A stretch of 64,000 nucleotides of DNA from Combretum micranthum (lineage: Eukaryota > Streptophyta > Magnoliopsida > Myrtales > Combretaceae), in assembly GCA_024138025.1 (NCBI GenBank), contig JAMXBD010000024.1, positions 2,418,001-2,482,000 of the forward strand, in the 5' to 3' direction. The notes under the pieces are model-generated. The model was not told the origin of the DNA and did no database searches. It saw only the letters and a program-made list of their open reading frames with translations. The stretch's first letter is position 1; each line of letters begins with the position of its first letter. Both the position numbers and the translations under genes were made by a program. Below are positions 13,715-24,892 of the stretch, piece by piece.

Positions 13715-14220
13715 GGGGGTCCTAAGATCAAAAGGCACAAGTCAATTTCAAGAAAACACATACATAACAAAGCCAATTCGAAGTTCTCGAATTTAGGATG
13801 AAAAATTCGAATTTTTCAAATTCGAATTGATTGGATCAGATCTAATCCAAATTGAGTGTTTTAGGAATGTTAGAAACTTGATTTAGATGATTTAGTGTGC
13901 TTAGATTTGTTCGAATCACTCAAATTAATCTCTGAAAAAAAATTTTTTTTATCAACGCCGCAGTACAACCACCACCGGAGCCGCCTCTTGCCGCCGTTCT
14001 GGGCATGAACCACCACCTCCAAAGGACGCGCAACCACCATAGGAGTCGGGCCGACTAGCTTCCAGCCACCGAGGACCACCGTAGCCGCCGGAATCCGCCC
14101 CGAAAAGTCGCGTCATCGTCTTCTTCACCCATCGGAGCTCCGAGATCTGACCCGAAGATCCGAATCCAACCCGGTCGGTCATCGGTCAAACGGTCGTCGG
14201 TCATCGGTCAACGGTCAACT

Positions 14221-14520
14221 CAGATCGGACGGTCCAGATTCAATCAAGCAGATCGGACGGTCCAGATTCAATCAAGCAGATCAAACAGATTTAATCAAAC
14301 AGATCAGCGGCTCAGATTTGATCAAGCAGATCAGACGGCCCAGATTTAATCAAGCAGATCAGCGGCTCAGATTCAATCAAGCAGATCAGACGGCCCAGAT
14401 TCAATCAAGCGATCAGACGGCTCAGATTCGATCAAGCAGATCAGACGGCCCAGATTCAATCAAGCGATCAGACGGCTTAGATTCAATCAAGCGATCAGAC
14501 GGCTCAGATCAAGTCAACAA
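14221..14520 (+). repeat. 28-bp tandem repeat in LTR C1
   Basis: About ten head-to-tail imperfect copies of a unit built from CAGATCAGACGGCC and CAGATTCAATCAAG. Some units lack two or three bases, which shifts the period. The open frame over 14318-14629 is produced by this repeat and is not a gene. Confidence 0.88.
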
Positions 14521-17500
14521 GATTAGACGATTCAGATCGGTCAGCACGATCGGCGCTCCAGATCTCGTCCTTCATCCAACGGTCCAGGTCAATTCGCATT
14601 ATTTTATTAATAGTTTATTATATAATTAATTTCAGAAAATAATAAAAAATAGCAAAAAATTCATAAAAATTCATAAAAAATTCAGAAAAATCCAGAAAAA
14701 TATAATAATTATTTTTTATATAAATTTATTTTTTTTATATTTTTAATATTTTTTGAATATTTTTAGTATGTATTATACATAAATTGCTTTAGAAATGTGT
14801 ATTTAATGCATGAAAAATAATTTTAATATATTGTAAAATATTCTGAATATGTTGTGAATTTATGTAATGTTTTTTAAAAAAATAAAAAATAAAAAAATAA
14901 TAATAATAAACAAAATAAATAAAAATGATAAAATTGGATTTTCCAAAACCAAAATTTTTTTAAAAAAATAATAAAAAATAATAAAAATGATTTTTTGGAC
15001 TTAGAAAATATGTTTTCATGAAATGAAAATCAATTGATTAGATCATAGGATTATCAAAAATAATTTTTTTTATAAAAATTCAAAATTTAATGAATATAAA
15101 GTGAAAAGAGTTCAAAAAATTAAAATTGACCAACAAATTAAAATTTTTTTAAAAAAGAACTACGTTTTGTTGATCTCGATTAGCGAGTACGTAGGCACCT
15201 GCGGGCGACATAAAAAATAAAAAAAAAAATGTTTTTGTTTTTTTTAAATATTGTGAATAAATATTTTGTAAATATAATATGTCTTTGTTGATACTCATAT
15301 TCTAAAAAAAAAAAAATGAATCAAAGTAATAAAAATAAAAAATGAATAATGTGATTTGTGAATATTGTTTCATAATGTATTACTTGAGTTTTTGAGCATG
15401 AAAAGGATAAATTGTAAATTTTAAAATTCCAAAAGTGGTAAACCGATTTGGTTTTAATAGGTTAGCCCCCAATCCATAATATCTGGTTTTAAAAGTTGAT
15501 TTTTCAAATCAAATTTTCGCAGACTAGTAGCTAAGTTAGGATCAACCGACCCATTGATCCTAGCTTTTTATTTTTTCTCGATTTATATCGGGTGGCAACT
15601 CTAAAAAGTTTTTTCAAAAATTAAAATTTCTTTTAACCCCTAGTCGATGATTCATGTTAAATGGGCTCGGGTTTAATGTGAATCGGGTAGGAGAAATGAA
15701 CCAGATAAGATAAGTGGAAAAAATCCAGGCTCGACAACTTGGAAAATGGTTTTTAAATATTGGTCTTGCCAAAATACGAATTTCACTACTTTTGTCCAAG
15801 TTCAAATCTAGGATCTACACATAATATGAACATACATCTAAAAGAAACCCATGATAATGAACTATAAACTCATAGATCTAAACTTTACTTTTCAAATCAT
15901 TCATTTTGTTGTCTATACCCTAAGCCTTTCATTTTGAATGAAAAATACACATTTTGAAGTTGAAAAATCACTTTTCTAAATATGGTTCCATTTTCATCCG
16001 AATTTACAAAAGTTGTTTTTGTTGAAAATAAAATAGATCTTGAGTTTTCTAAAACATTCCTACTTCATCATGCTACTACAAGTCATCCATGAACATAAAA
16101 CAAAGTCTAATGCATTTTATGAACTCAAAAGTCTAGATCTAGTTTTCTAAACTAGTTTTAAATGATGAACACATGTGGATGATGGATCTATGCATAAATC
16201 AATAAGAAATAATAATATAACAACTTAAATAACAAGATCTATGGCATAAACAAAATCAAAGTTACAAAAATTTAGATCTACAAAATATATCAACTTTAAA
16301 CAAGAAAATAATTGAAATACAAGATAATAAAAGTGGAGAAGAGAAATATTTCATTTTTGGCATCATCATCCTAAGCGTTTAAGCTTATGGAAGTTCATTT
16401 GATGCATGAAACCTTCATTACACTTTACCTATATCACCTATGGAGCTTTGGGAAGAAGATTTGCTTAGAAATCTTTAAAAATGAAGTGTGGAAGCCATGG
16501 AAGAAGAAGGGGGCAGCTAGTTTTTCATGGAGGAACAAGAGGAAATGAAGAAGAAGAGAGGAAAAATGAGAGAGAAAGACTAAAGAATGAAAGAGGGAAA
16601 GTGAATAAATGAAGGAGTGAGAGAAATGAGTGTTTTAATGAATGAAAGAAGAGAAAAAAATAAAACAAGGCAGCCAAGGGGAGGGGCATGCTGCACGTGA
16701 AACATCGAGGAGGAGAGAGGAGGATTTTGTTGAAATTTGACTCAAATTTGAATTGTATAATTAATGTGTAATGTAACTTTTTGAATAAGGATTGAAATAT
16801 AATTAATTTTAGTCAAAATATGAATTAATGAAGGACAATGGCAGCCATAAAGAGGGTCAAAAATCTGCCATCAATTGTGGGATAATGTGTAGAAAGATTG
16901 AAGTGAAAATGAAGTGATATGTGTAAGGTGTACTTGAAGGTATGAGTTGTAAAAGTACTTTATTAATAAAATAAATTAAAATAAAATAAAATTAGAAAAT
17001 TTATTCCAAATATTTGTAGCAGATTTTTCATATTTAAAATTAAATAATTATTTGAATTATTTTAGTAATTTAACAATATGTTACCGGTATGATCAAAATA
17101 CGCGAATATGAGCTATAAATATTTTTTATAACTCGAAAAATTCTAAAAATTATTTTATGAAAATATAAATATTTTTAAAATATTTTTCAATTATTAAATT
17201 AATTTATTTTTTTTTAGTATCTGGTCTTAAAGAATCTGATCCCGTAAAGACCCGAAACGAACTAAATTTTAGAAAAACTAAATTTTCTATAACATATAAA
17301 ATATTTATCTAAAAATATAAGACTTTTAAGAATAATAAAATTTGAAATGAAATAAAAATGAATAGTGCAAATGACTAATCAATTACCGGTAATAATGGAA
17401 ATACGATAAAAAAGCTATAACTGTAACTTTTATAACCCGAAAAATTTCATAATTGATATATTTAGAAATCTTATGAAATTACGAGTCTAACGGTATTCTT

Positions 17501-19819
17501 GGTATGTTTTTGGTATCTCGAGCCCCGAGACATGCTTTTCGAAGTCGGTATCTGAACCGGTTAGAAATAGGTCAAAAATTTACCAATTTGATCTTTTTAA
17601 ATAAACTTATATTACTATGAGCTATTCTATATATTTAAACTACATCTCGGCCTCTAGGGTTAGGGGCACTAGATTACTGGACTTACACTATTGTATTCCA
17701 GTTAAGGTTTCCGGGTGATTTTCCGGTTTTAAACCTTTGCCAATTTGGAAACTAATATTTATGTTTATACAACATATTTAATTTGTGAAATTTATTTTAA
17801 GTTTTATTTTTGTAAGTATTTAATATCTTTTAACGTTTTTTGAATTTTTGATTGGGTTTCATTTCGAAGGTTAATCATTATTTATTTTAATATTTTGTTT
17901 TCGGGCTTTATATTACCCGATTTTATAAGTCGAAGTTAAATATGGAATTTTTTGTACGTCGTGGTTTTAAATTTGAAGACCACTGCGTTCTTATTTTATT
18001 TTTAATGATTTTTTTTATTTTCTCAAGATTAAGAAGTTTCTGATTCGTTCGTGTTTTTGAACTAGTTGAAATTCGGTTTTAATTTGGGGTGATTTTTAGG
18101 GCTTATTTTCGAAGTTCATCTTGAAATTATTTACTGAAATTTTCGGGGCTTACACTCACGCTCAACCTAGTAGGAACCATATTTGAATCGAAATAACTTA
18201 AAGAGACATACATAGCAATAAGAATGTAAATCACAGTTGTAATCAGATAAATCTATTACATGATCTAAGAGGCATACCCTATCAAAATATTAAGAGTTCT
18301 TAGGTCCACAAAGTTTCTTACATCAATATATATATATATATATATATGATAAGGAGATCAACTATAAGTCTATGCCTAACATCTAGGTCTCAACTTCTTG
18401 AAAAAGCTCCTTAAATTCCAAAATCTGTACCTGAGGAAAGTGGCCTCTTGGGGATAACTATAAATAATCATACTACAAACAAAACTATAGGGGTATAAGA
18501 TTTCGAGCTTAGTGAGTTTCACCTCCAAAATTAAATACTTCAACAAGCAATATATCAAGCAAGTTATATTAACAACCATATGAAATGCACAAGTACGTTG
18601 AGCATACAATACATAAGACTTTTGGGAGTCTTATGTTGAATGGATTTACGCCTCCATTCGGGTTAGGTGTTTCAGGCCCATACGACCATAGATTTCAATC
18701 TTTCTCATTTACATTGTGGTTGATACAGGTGCCTACCCACACAATTTTGTAGTTGATACAAGTATCTACACTACTGCCATTTCAATTTCGTCCATTACGC
18801 CAACATTCTAGTTTACAAGCCCTCGTTGCCCAGCTATTATGTCTTCTTCCACAAAGGTATAATAACCTATGCAATGTGACTCAACATATGGTATGCATGT
18901 CAATTTGATTATAAGATCATGCATATTAATTAACGATTTATGGGCGATCACAGATATTGCAAACACTTCAATTCTATACTAAATCGTACAATATTTACAA
19001 CAATTCCATTCCGATATTTTCTTATCATCGATTCAAACATTTTGAATTCACATGCACTTTCCAACTTATCTTGCCCTAAAGCTAAAGCCACTATCGTTAA
19101 ACACATTCATAAGTATATAATTTAAAGATAGTGAACTCACTTTGCCATGGCACGAAAATCCACTTAATCGTAATAGTCCTCGGGAAGGTCTAGTTGTCTG
19201 AGTCTCTTAATCAAAAGAAATAAATCCAATGAGTATTTCTATGAAGTTTGAATGAACTTATAAATTCTATACTAACAAGTTCGTCAAACTTCGTCTAAGA
19301 GGAAATTCCAACTTAAAACGGCCATAACTTGGTCATTTTAACTTAGAATTTCGCATATTATATACCGATTTCTACTTATTCGACAAGAGCTATCTATTTA
19401 TAGAGTTATTTTCGACGAGCAAGGTCATTTGGTCCATGAACAGTAGGGTATGCTATACGAAATTCTCATCCCACAATTCAACTCCTAATTCCAAACCAAG
19501 CATCAATCCAAAGCTTTGATAGATGTTTAGATATCATTATATCTTATAAGGCTCTATTATACATATATAACTCATGATCATGCATGATTCATGGGTTGGT
19601 AAATCTAATTCCTCATGGACCTAGGTAATGCCTATTAAAATGCATAAGACACTATTTTCCTAACTTTGTTTCTACCAAGTGCATTATATGCATGCATTGC
19701 CTAAAAGTTATTATCATGAATGTCATGAGATAAGCTATCTATATGTATATTCTCAATGATATATGCTATCAAAAATTCTTTTTAGAAAACTTTTGGAAAT
19801 TACTAGACTTAAGAAAACT

Positions 19820-20560
19820 AGTTTTATTTCTTGCAAAATCACATTACTTTTATCAAATTCCAACCTTGATGACTTATATACCGAACAACTTCATTATTTT
19901 AAAAAAACCTTCATTTGGGGTTAGAAGATAGATGTTTAAAATGTGGTCTACCTAATTACGAATTTTACAAAATTTTTAAGGATAAAAACATTGTTTAATC
20001 TATTCTTTGAAAACTTTCCTTGTTTTAAGATTATACCTTAATAAGTTTTACTTATCCTTGTCAAAATTAGGTTTTATTACATGTATTCCCTATGACTTAT
20101 ATTTTTCCACAAAAATCATCATTTCAGCATTTGGAAATAGGTGTTTAAATAGTGGTCATTTTCAATCGAATTTTGAAATTTTCATTTGAGATTGTTTCTT
20201 TTGTAAAACTCATTTAATCTTTCAAAAACTATTTCTTAATCAAACCTACTCCTTAAGACTTTCATTTCTTTAATAAAAATCTTGTTTTGGGGTTGGAAAA
20301 TAGGTTTACACTTCAAGCTTTCCTTATTACGAATTTAAAGCTTGTTATTGGGATTGAAACATAACTTTTGTAAACATTTCCTTGTTTTGAAAATATTTCT
20401 TAGTAGATCTAATTTACTCATCAAGATCACTCATTTATGATATCTATTCCCTAAGCCTTTCTTTTTTAAAAATACACATTTTGAAGTTGAAAAATAGCTT
20501 TTCTGAATATGACTCTTTTTAGATTCGAATTTCAAAAATCCATTTTTGTTGAAACTAAAA
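19820..20560. repeat. Degenerate tandem repeat of about 160 bp in A2
   Basis: Units repeat the order CCTTAAGACTTTCATTT, then AAAAATC, then GGGGTTGGAAAATAGGT, then a TTACGAATTT-like end. They match the units in A3, which makes A2 and A3 one subtype. Confidence 0.6.
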
Positions 20561-21119
20561 TAGATCTTAAGCTTTCTAACATTTTCCTACTATTATCATG
20601 CTATTACAAGTTATTTGTGTGCATAAAACAAAAACCTAGGGCATTTATGAACTCAAAACAACTAGATCTAGTTTATTACACTAGTCATAAATGCACGAAC
20701 AATATGGTCATTATGTGGATATGATTAGAGATGAATATGCACAAACATTAATAACAACATAACTTGATAATAAAACAAAGTAATAGCAAAATAACTTAAA
20801 TAACAAGATCTATAACATTGTGATGGCAATGATCTCATGTTTAAGTGTTTCCACATTGCCAGCTTAAAGCTCATGGGGATTTTTAAGTGAAATCACACAT
20901 GAATGATCTTACCATTATATGTTTTTAAGGTAATAGGGTGTAGATCTATTACCTATTTAGTGTTTAGAACAAGAAAACTTGAAGAAAATAAAAGTGTGTG
21001 TATGTGTAGAGAGAGGGAGTGTCGCAACATTTAGAGAGGAGAGGAGAGAGTGTTTTGTAAAGTTTTTCCAAAGTGAAAATGAGGAAGGAAAGAAAATGAA
21101 AAAGTGAAGGCAAAAGCAG

Positions 21120-21127
21120 TTTATATA
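21120..21127 (-). promoter_or_regulatory. TATA box of LTR A2
   Basis: TATATAAA on the minus strand, 700 bp from the LTR 5' end. A GA microsatellite (21222-21244) and a G-rich tract lie upstream of it. Confidence 0.5.
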
Positions 21128-21830
21128 GAAAAGTGTATTAGGGTTTGTGTGATTAAACAAATGAGTAAATAAAACAAATAGAGAGAGGATAGAGGGAGGG
21201 GGTGGCGCCGGTTCCATAGAAAGAGAGAGAGAGAGAGAGAGAGATGTGTGTTGTGTTGTATTGTGTAAGTTTCAAAATAAAATAAGTAATTTAAGTAGTA
21301 AAATTGTATTGGAAAAGTAGGTTGCAAGGATGTAAGAAATAGGTTGTAAAGATTAAGAAGTAGAGTATGAGTGGTTATACTTGATGAATAATGTGAAAGA
21401 AATCAAAAAGTAAATTAGACAATTAAAGTACCAGTAGTAATGAAAATACGATAAAAGGCAATAACTGTAACTTTTATAACCCGAAAAATTCTATAACTAA
21501 TATATTTGGAAATCTTATGAAATTATGAGTCTAACGGTACTAATATCATATTTTTAATATCTCGAGTCCTAAGATACGCTTTTCAAAGTCTGTATCCAAT
21601 CGAGTTCGAAATAGGTTGAAAATTCGCTAATCTGATTTTAAGCACCTTAATATTATTACAAACCAAACCACACTCTTCACTCGTATTTCAACTTCTTAGT
21701 TTAGGAACACGGGGTTGTTGGATCTAAACTGCTAGGGTTCCCTGGGAATTTGTTGACTTAAGGTTTCTGGTTGACTTTCTGAATTAGGGTTTGAACTTGA
21801 TATTACCCTAAAAATTAGGGGTTTACACAA

Positions 21831-21855
21831 ATAATAATAATAATAATAATAATAA
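21831..21855. repeat. (AAT)n microsatellite
   Basis: Eight triplets, starting inside the right TSD of A2 and continuing into A1. Confidence 0.9.
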
Positions 21856-22370
21856 GGTCAAGTATTGGGAGCCTTAGTTTCATCAAAGTATCTCAGAACT
21901 TAAAAAAGACTAGTTCTAAAAAGAAAAAGAAAAGAAAAAGCATAATAAGAGCAATAATAATATTAACATCATAAATAAATTATATATGAATAAGAACAAA
22001 AAATGAACATATTATTATTTTTTTAACTCTCATGAGTCTCAGAAAACACACACTATGGCCATGCTAAGTTACATGAATATAGAAATTATTTAATAATATA
22101 ACAACATAAAAATCTAAGTATGAATAAGAACAAAACATGAACATATTATTGCTTTTTTAACTCTTAGGAGTCTTAGAAAGTACATATTATAGTTATGTTA
22201 AGTTACATGAATATAAAGAATTTTTTAGGACTTTTACCTATTGGTTTGAAGAAGAAGGAAGAGTTCAAAAGAGTTTTAGAGAGGAATTTGTAGAGAGGAA
22301 TTTTGTGGTGATATTTTGGGAGAGTTTTGGTAAGAAAATGAAGTGTGTGAAAAAAATGGAGGAGATGGAG

Positions 22371-22378
22371 TATTTATA
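22371..22378 (-). promoter_or_regulatory. TATA box of LTR A1
   Basis: TATAAATA on the minus strand, about 650 bp from the LTR 5' end. Transcription would run left, away from the host gene at 24893. Confidence 0.6.
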
Positions 22379-23027
22379 GGAAAAAGTGGAGGGTAATTAG
22401 ATATAATAAAATAAATTGAAAAAGAAAAATGTAGAGAAAGGGGGAGGGGATGGATAACTCATATTTGAAGATGAGAGGAAGAGAAATTTTTTAAAAATAT
22501 TTTTGTTAATGAAAAGTAAGATATGAAAGATGTGAAGTTGTATTGGAAATGAAAAATGTAAGAAATAGGTGTATAGGTAGTAAAAAAAGAAGATATGATG
22601 ATATGAATAGTAGACAAGACAAATTATATCGATGGTTAAGAAAATACGAGTAAAAGCGCGATATGTGATATTTTTAGTTACCAAAAAATTATGAAACTGA
22701 TATTTTTGAAATCTTTATATTATTATGAGTCTAACGGAGTTATCGGAATATTTTTACTATTCCGAGCCCCATGACACGTTTTTCAAAAATTGATCCCGTT
22801 CGAGTTCAGAACGAATTAAATTTTGACAAATCTGATTTTTTTAGGCTTTCCTATATTATTACGAACCATATTCCATGATTATCTTAATTTTATTGTTCTA
22901 GGGTTAAGAACATGGGATTGTTAGATCTAAACATTAGGGTTTGTTATAGTTTTTGTTGACTTTTAGGGTTTTCGGTTGACCTCTAATTCTAGAGTTTAAG
23001 CATAAACTTAAAATCTAAGGTTTTAGA

Positions 23028-24296
23028 ATTATAAATTTATAAAATATAACTATTTATTATACTTTTTCTCTTTTAAAGTATATACCTTGGATTTAATAGC
23101 TAATTGATGAATTTGATCCAAATATAGATTTAATTGTGTATGTCATATACATTTGTTTTTATAATAAAAATGTGCCTTATATTTTTATTTTTTATTGACC
23201 ATAGTTCGACTCCTTTACCCCTGACCTCGTATCATATCCGGATAAACCCTAGTCTAGTTTTGGCAACACTACTTCGTAGATAGTTAACAAATAGCCATTA
23301 TGGAAAACATTAGTGAAAATTATAAAAAAAAAAAACTAATTTTTGGGGAAAATGTCAATTTTAATACATGAGGTTTGCACGGGAATTTATTTTAGTATGT
23401 TGACTTTAAAGTAATTAATTTAATATCCAAACGAATTTTTTACGACATTTTTATTTTTCTTAATACAATTTGTTATATTTGTTAACATATATATATATAT
23501 ATATATAAGTCAATCTATCATTAATATCATACAACACTGATAAACCATTTTTTCTGTGGAACAAACGGAACAAACAATATTAGGTCAGATACAAAAAAAT
23601 AATATGAAAAGTTTGATTAGATGTTGAATTAAATTTTAAAATTAAATGTTAAATTGGATTTTCATGTAAAATTTATGTATTAAATTTGATATTTTTCTTA
23701 ATTTTTTTTACTTAATATCTTTTGTGGTTGCCATCTCTTGTGGTTGCTAATCACAAGACTGATGATTTATCATTACAGTCACCTTTCACCAGCATTTATC
23801 ACTGCAGCAATTAATATTTATAAAATACTATAATAATATTTGATGATATAAAATTTTTTTTATAAGAAATATTAAGAAACTCAAAGAAAAAATATTTGTA
23901 AATTAAATATACACTTATTAAAGTTTAGTTAATTAGTTTTACTGCGATATATTATCTCTTAAAGATGTTAATGCCAATAAATTTGATAAATAAATTTTTA
24001 TTAAGAGATTTCTATGTAAGGTGTAAGATTAAAAATAAAGCAACCATATAGACATTATTTCTACTTTTACGTTTATTCTTGATGAAAAGGAAGATAATTT
24101 GCAGTTTGCAATGGCTGCTAGAAGGAATAAAAGAAGAAGATGAAAAAGGAACATTGTTATATTTAATATCAAAGCACTGCAATAATTATGGAAAAGAACC
24201 CAACCAAATAAAAAGTAATAAAAAAAAATCCTTTAAAGCATGGCAAAGTGTCGACCTTGAATTGAAATTTTACCAGTTTCCTCTCTTCTTCCTCCA
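23028..24296. other. Intergenic DNA upstream of the UPF0496 gene
   Basis: AT-rich DNA between the end of LTR A1 and the leader of the host gene. It holds an (AT)n tract at 23486-23507 and a MITE-like element at 23347-23698. I see no other gene and no clear TATA box for the downstream gene. Confidence 0.6.
23347..23698. mobile_element. MITE-like element with terminal inverted repeats
   Basis: The left end reads AAAATGTCAATTTTAATACA; the right end read on the other strand gives AAAATATCAAATTTAATACA, and the similarity continues with gaps for about 20 more bases. The left end resembles the widespread plant repeat containing a GAGGTTTGCACGG-like word. The length of about 350 bp with no ORF fits a MITE. 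I could not find a clean TSD. Confidence 0.45.
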
Positions 24297-24320
24297 CTCT
24301 CTCTCTCTCTCTCTCTCTCT
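24297..24320 (+). repeat. (CT)n tract near the host gene 5' leader
   Basis: Twelve CT units. Pyrimidine tracts (Y patches) are common near plant transcription starts, so the start of transcription may lie close to here, but nothing fixes it. Confidence 0.7.
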
Positions 24321-24506
24321 ATCTTGAAAGTCTACATTTACTATTCCACAATCCCTCTTAGTCCACGTTCTCTTCAACCCAATATCCAAGATATTTCCTT
24401 TTTTCTAGATCCTAGTTTTTATGCCTTGACTAGTTCTTGTGCTAGAGGAGAGGGTTGAAGAAGAGGAAAAATTCACTTCAAGAGTACTGTTTTAGCTAAA
24501 ACCCAG

Positions 24507-24868
24507 GTATTTTAAGACCAAAATAGTGTATCCTTTTTGCTTTTGGGTCTAATTTTCTCTTCATTTTAAGGTGGTTTTTGGTAACCTAGTGAAGAGTTCT
24601 CATCTGGGTGTTCCAGATCTTTTCAAAGTTTTGGCCTGATTATTCACTTGAGCTAAATTTCTGGGATCTTGTCATAGTTTTGGCTTTGTTTTTCACTTGA
24701 GATCAATTGCTATGAATTATTTCACTTTTATTCAAGTTTAACTACTTGGGTTTTACTTAGGTGCTGGATCTCTCATCTTAAGGTTTATATAATTAGTAAC
24801 TAAGTGAGTACTAGATACAGAAAGTTGTGATCTTAGATAAACAATTGTTGAGCTTTTTTGCCTTCTAG
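24507..24868 (+). other. Predicted intron in the 5' UTR of the UPF0496 gene
   Basis: A donor ACCCAG|GTAT at 24506/24507 and a T-rich acceptor TTTTTTGCCTTCTAG ending at 24868 bound a 362-bp intron. The acceptor lies 24 bp before the ATG at 24893. The stretch between them is T-rich, as plant introns are. This is inferred from splice consensus only. Confidence 0.55.
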
Positions 24869-24892
24869 TATTTGGGCCAAATATTTGACCAA

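Larger units (their letters stand above)
13068..15736 (+). mobile_element. Solo LTR C1 (TGTAGACACCC family) inserted in A3
   Basis: It starts TGTAGACACCCAATTTTTG and ends GGCTCGACA. The flanks are ACTTG at 13063-13067 and ACTTG at 15737-15741, an exact TSD, and the A3 repeat unit reads on across the junction. The TATA box is at 13707-13714 and is followed by a leader, a GC-rich island (about 13955-14200), a 28-bp tandem repeat and a GTACGTAGGCACC word at about 15187. From memory, TGTAGACACCC starts and the GTACGTAGGCA word are common in LTRs of plant Ty3/Gypsy Tat/Ogre-like elements; this assignment is tentative. At 2669 bp with no ORFs of note, it looks like a solo LTR. Confidence 0.88.
10625..18154 (-). 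mobile_element. Solo LTR A3 (family A, tandem-repeat subtype), interrupted by C1
   Basis: The + strand starts TGTCACGCCCCGAAGGG and ends CGGGGCTTACA. The flanks are CTCAC at 10620-10624 and CTCAC at 18155-18159, an exact TSD, and A2 resumes directly. Its net length without C1 is about 4.86 kb, the longest family A copy here, mainly because of degenerate tandem units of about 165 bp at 12320-13062 and 15742-16050. The G-rich segment at about 16678 matches the promoter-proximal G-rich tract of other copies, but I see no clear TATA box. Confidence 0.92.
10512..21827 (-). mobile_element. Solo LTR A2 (family A, tandem-repeat subtype), interrupted by A3
   Basis: The + strand starts TGTCACGCTCC and ends AGGGGTTTACA. 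The flanks are CAAAT at 10507-10511 and CAAAT at 21828-21832, an exact 5-bp TSD, and A1 resumes after it. Only 113 bp (10512-10624) lie left of the A3 insertion; the remaining 3.67 kb is 18160-21827. The TATA box is at 21120-21127 on the minus strand. In place of the stem-loop cluster seen in A5-A10 it has degenerate tandem units of about 160 bp (about 19820-20560), like A3. Confidence 0.92.
3515..23027 (-). mobile_element. LTR A1 (family A, 5' LTR with PBS), interrupted
   Basis: This is a family A LTR on the minus strand; on the + strand it reads TATCACGCCCC at 3515 and decays near TTTTAGA at about 23027. The usual first TG is TA here. Without its insertions it is about 3.6 kb, in three pieces: 3515-5620, 10201-10511 and 21833-23027. 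It is the only copy with a primer-binding site and interior next to it, so it is the 5' LTR of a retrotransposon lying to the left. B1 and A2 were inserted into it later. No TSD can be tested because the other end of the full element is outside the window or lost. The end at 23027 is approximate. Confidence 0.8.

Noticed and set aside
13870..14182. Gly/Arg-rich minus-strand ORFs in a GC-rich island
   Set aside because: GC-rich DNA keeps antisense frames open by chance. The island lies in the leader of LTR C1, with no start context or homology I can name.
14318..14629. A 103-codon + strand ORF rich in Gln, Asp and Arg
   Set aside because: It is the translation of the 28-bp tandem repeat in LTR C1.
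15737..15819. An alternative right end of C1 at the GGATCTACA word (15811-15819)
   Set aside because: The flank there does not match the left flank, while ending at 15736 gives an exact ACTTG duplication and restores the host repeat unit.
24872..24892. Seven extra N-terminal codons on the UPF0496 frame
   Set aside because: They would begin at TTG. The ATG at 24893 gives a typical MGG start and lies just after a good splice acceptor.
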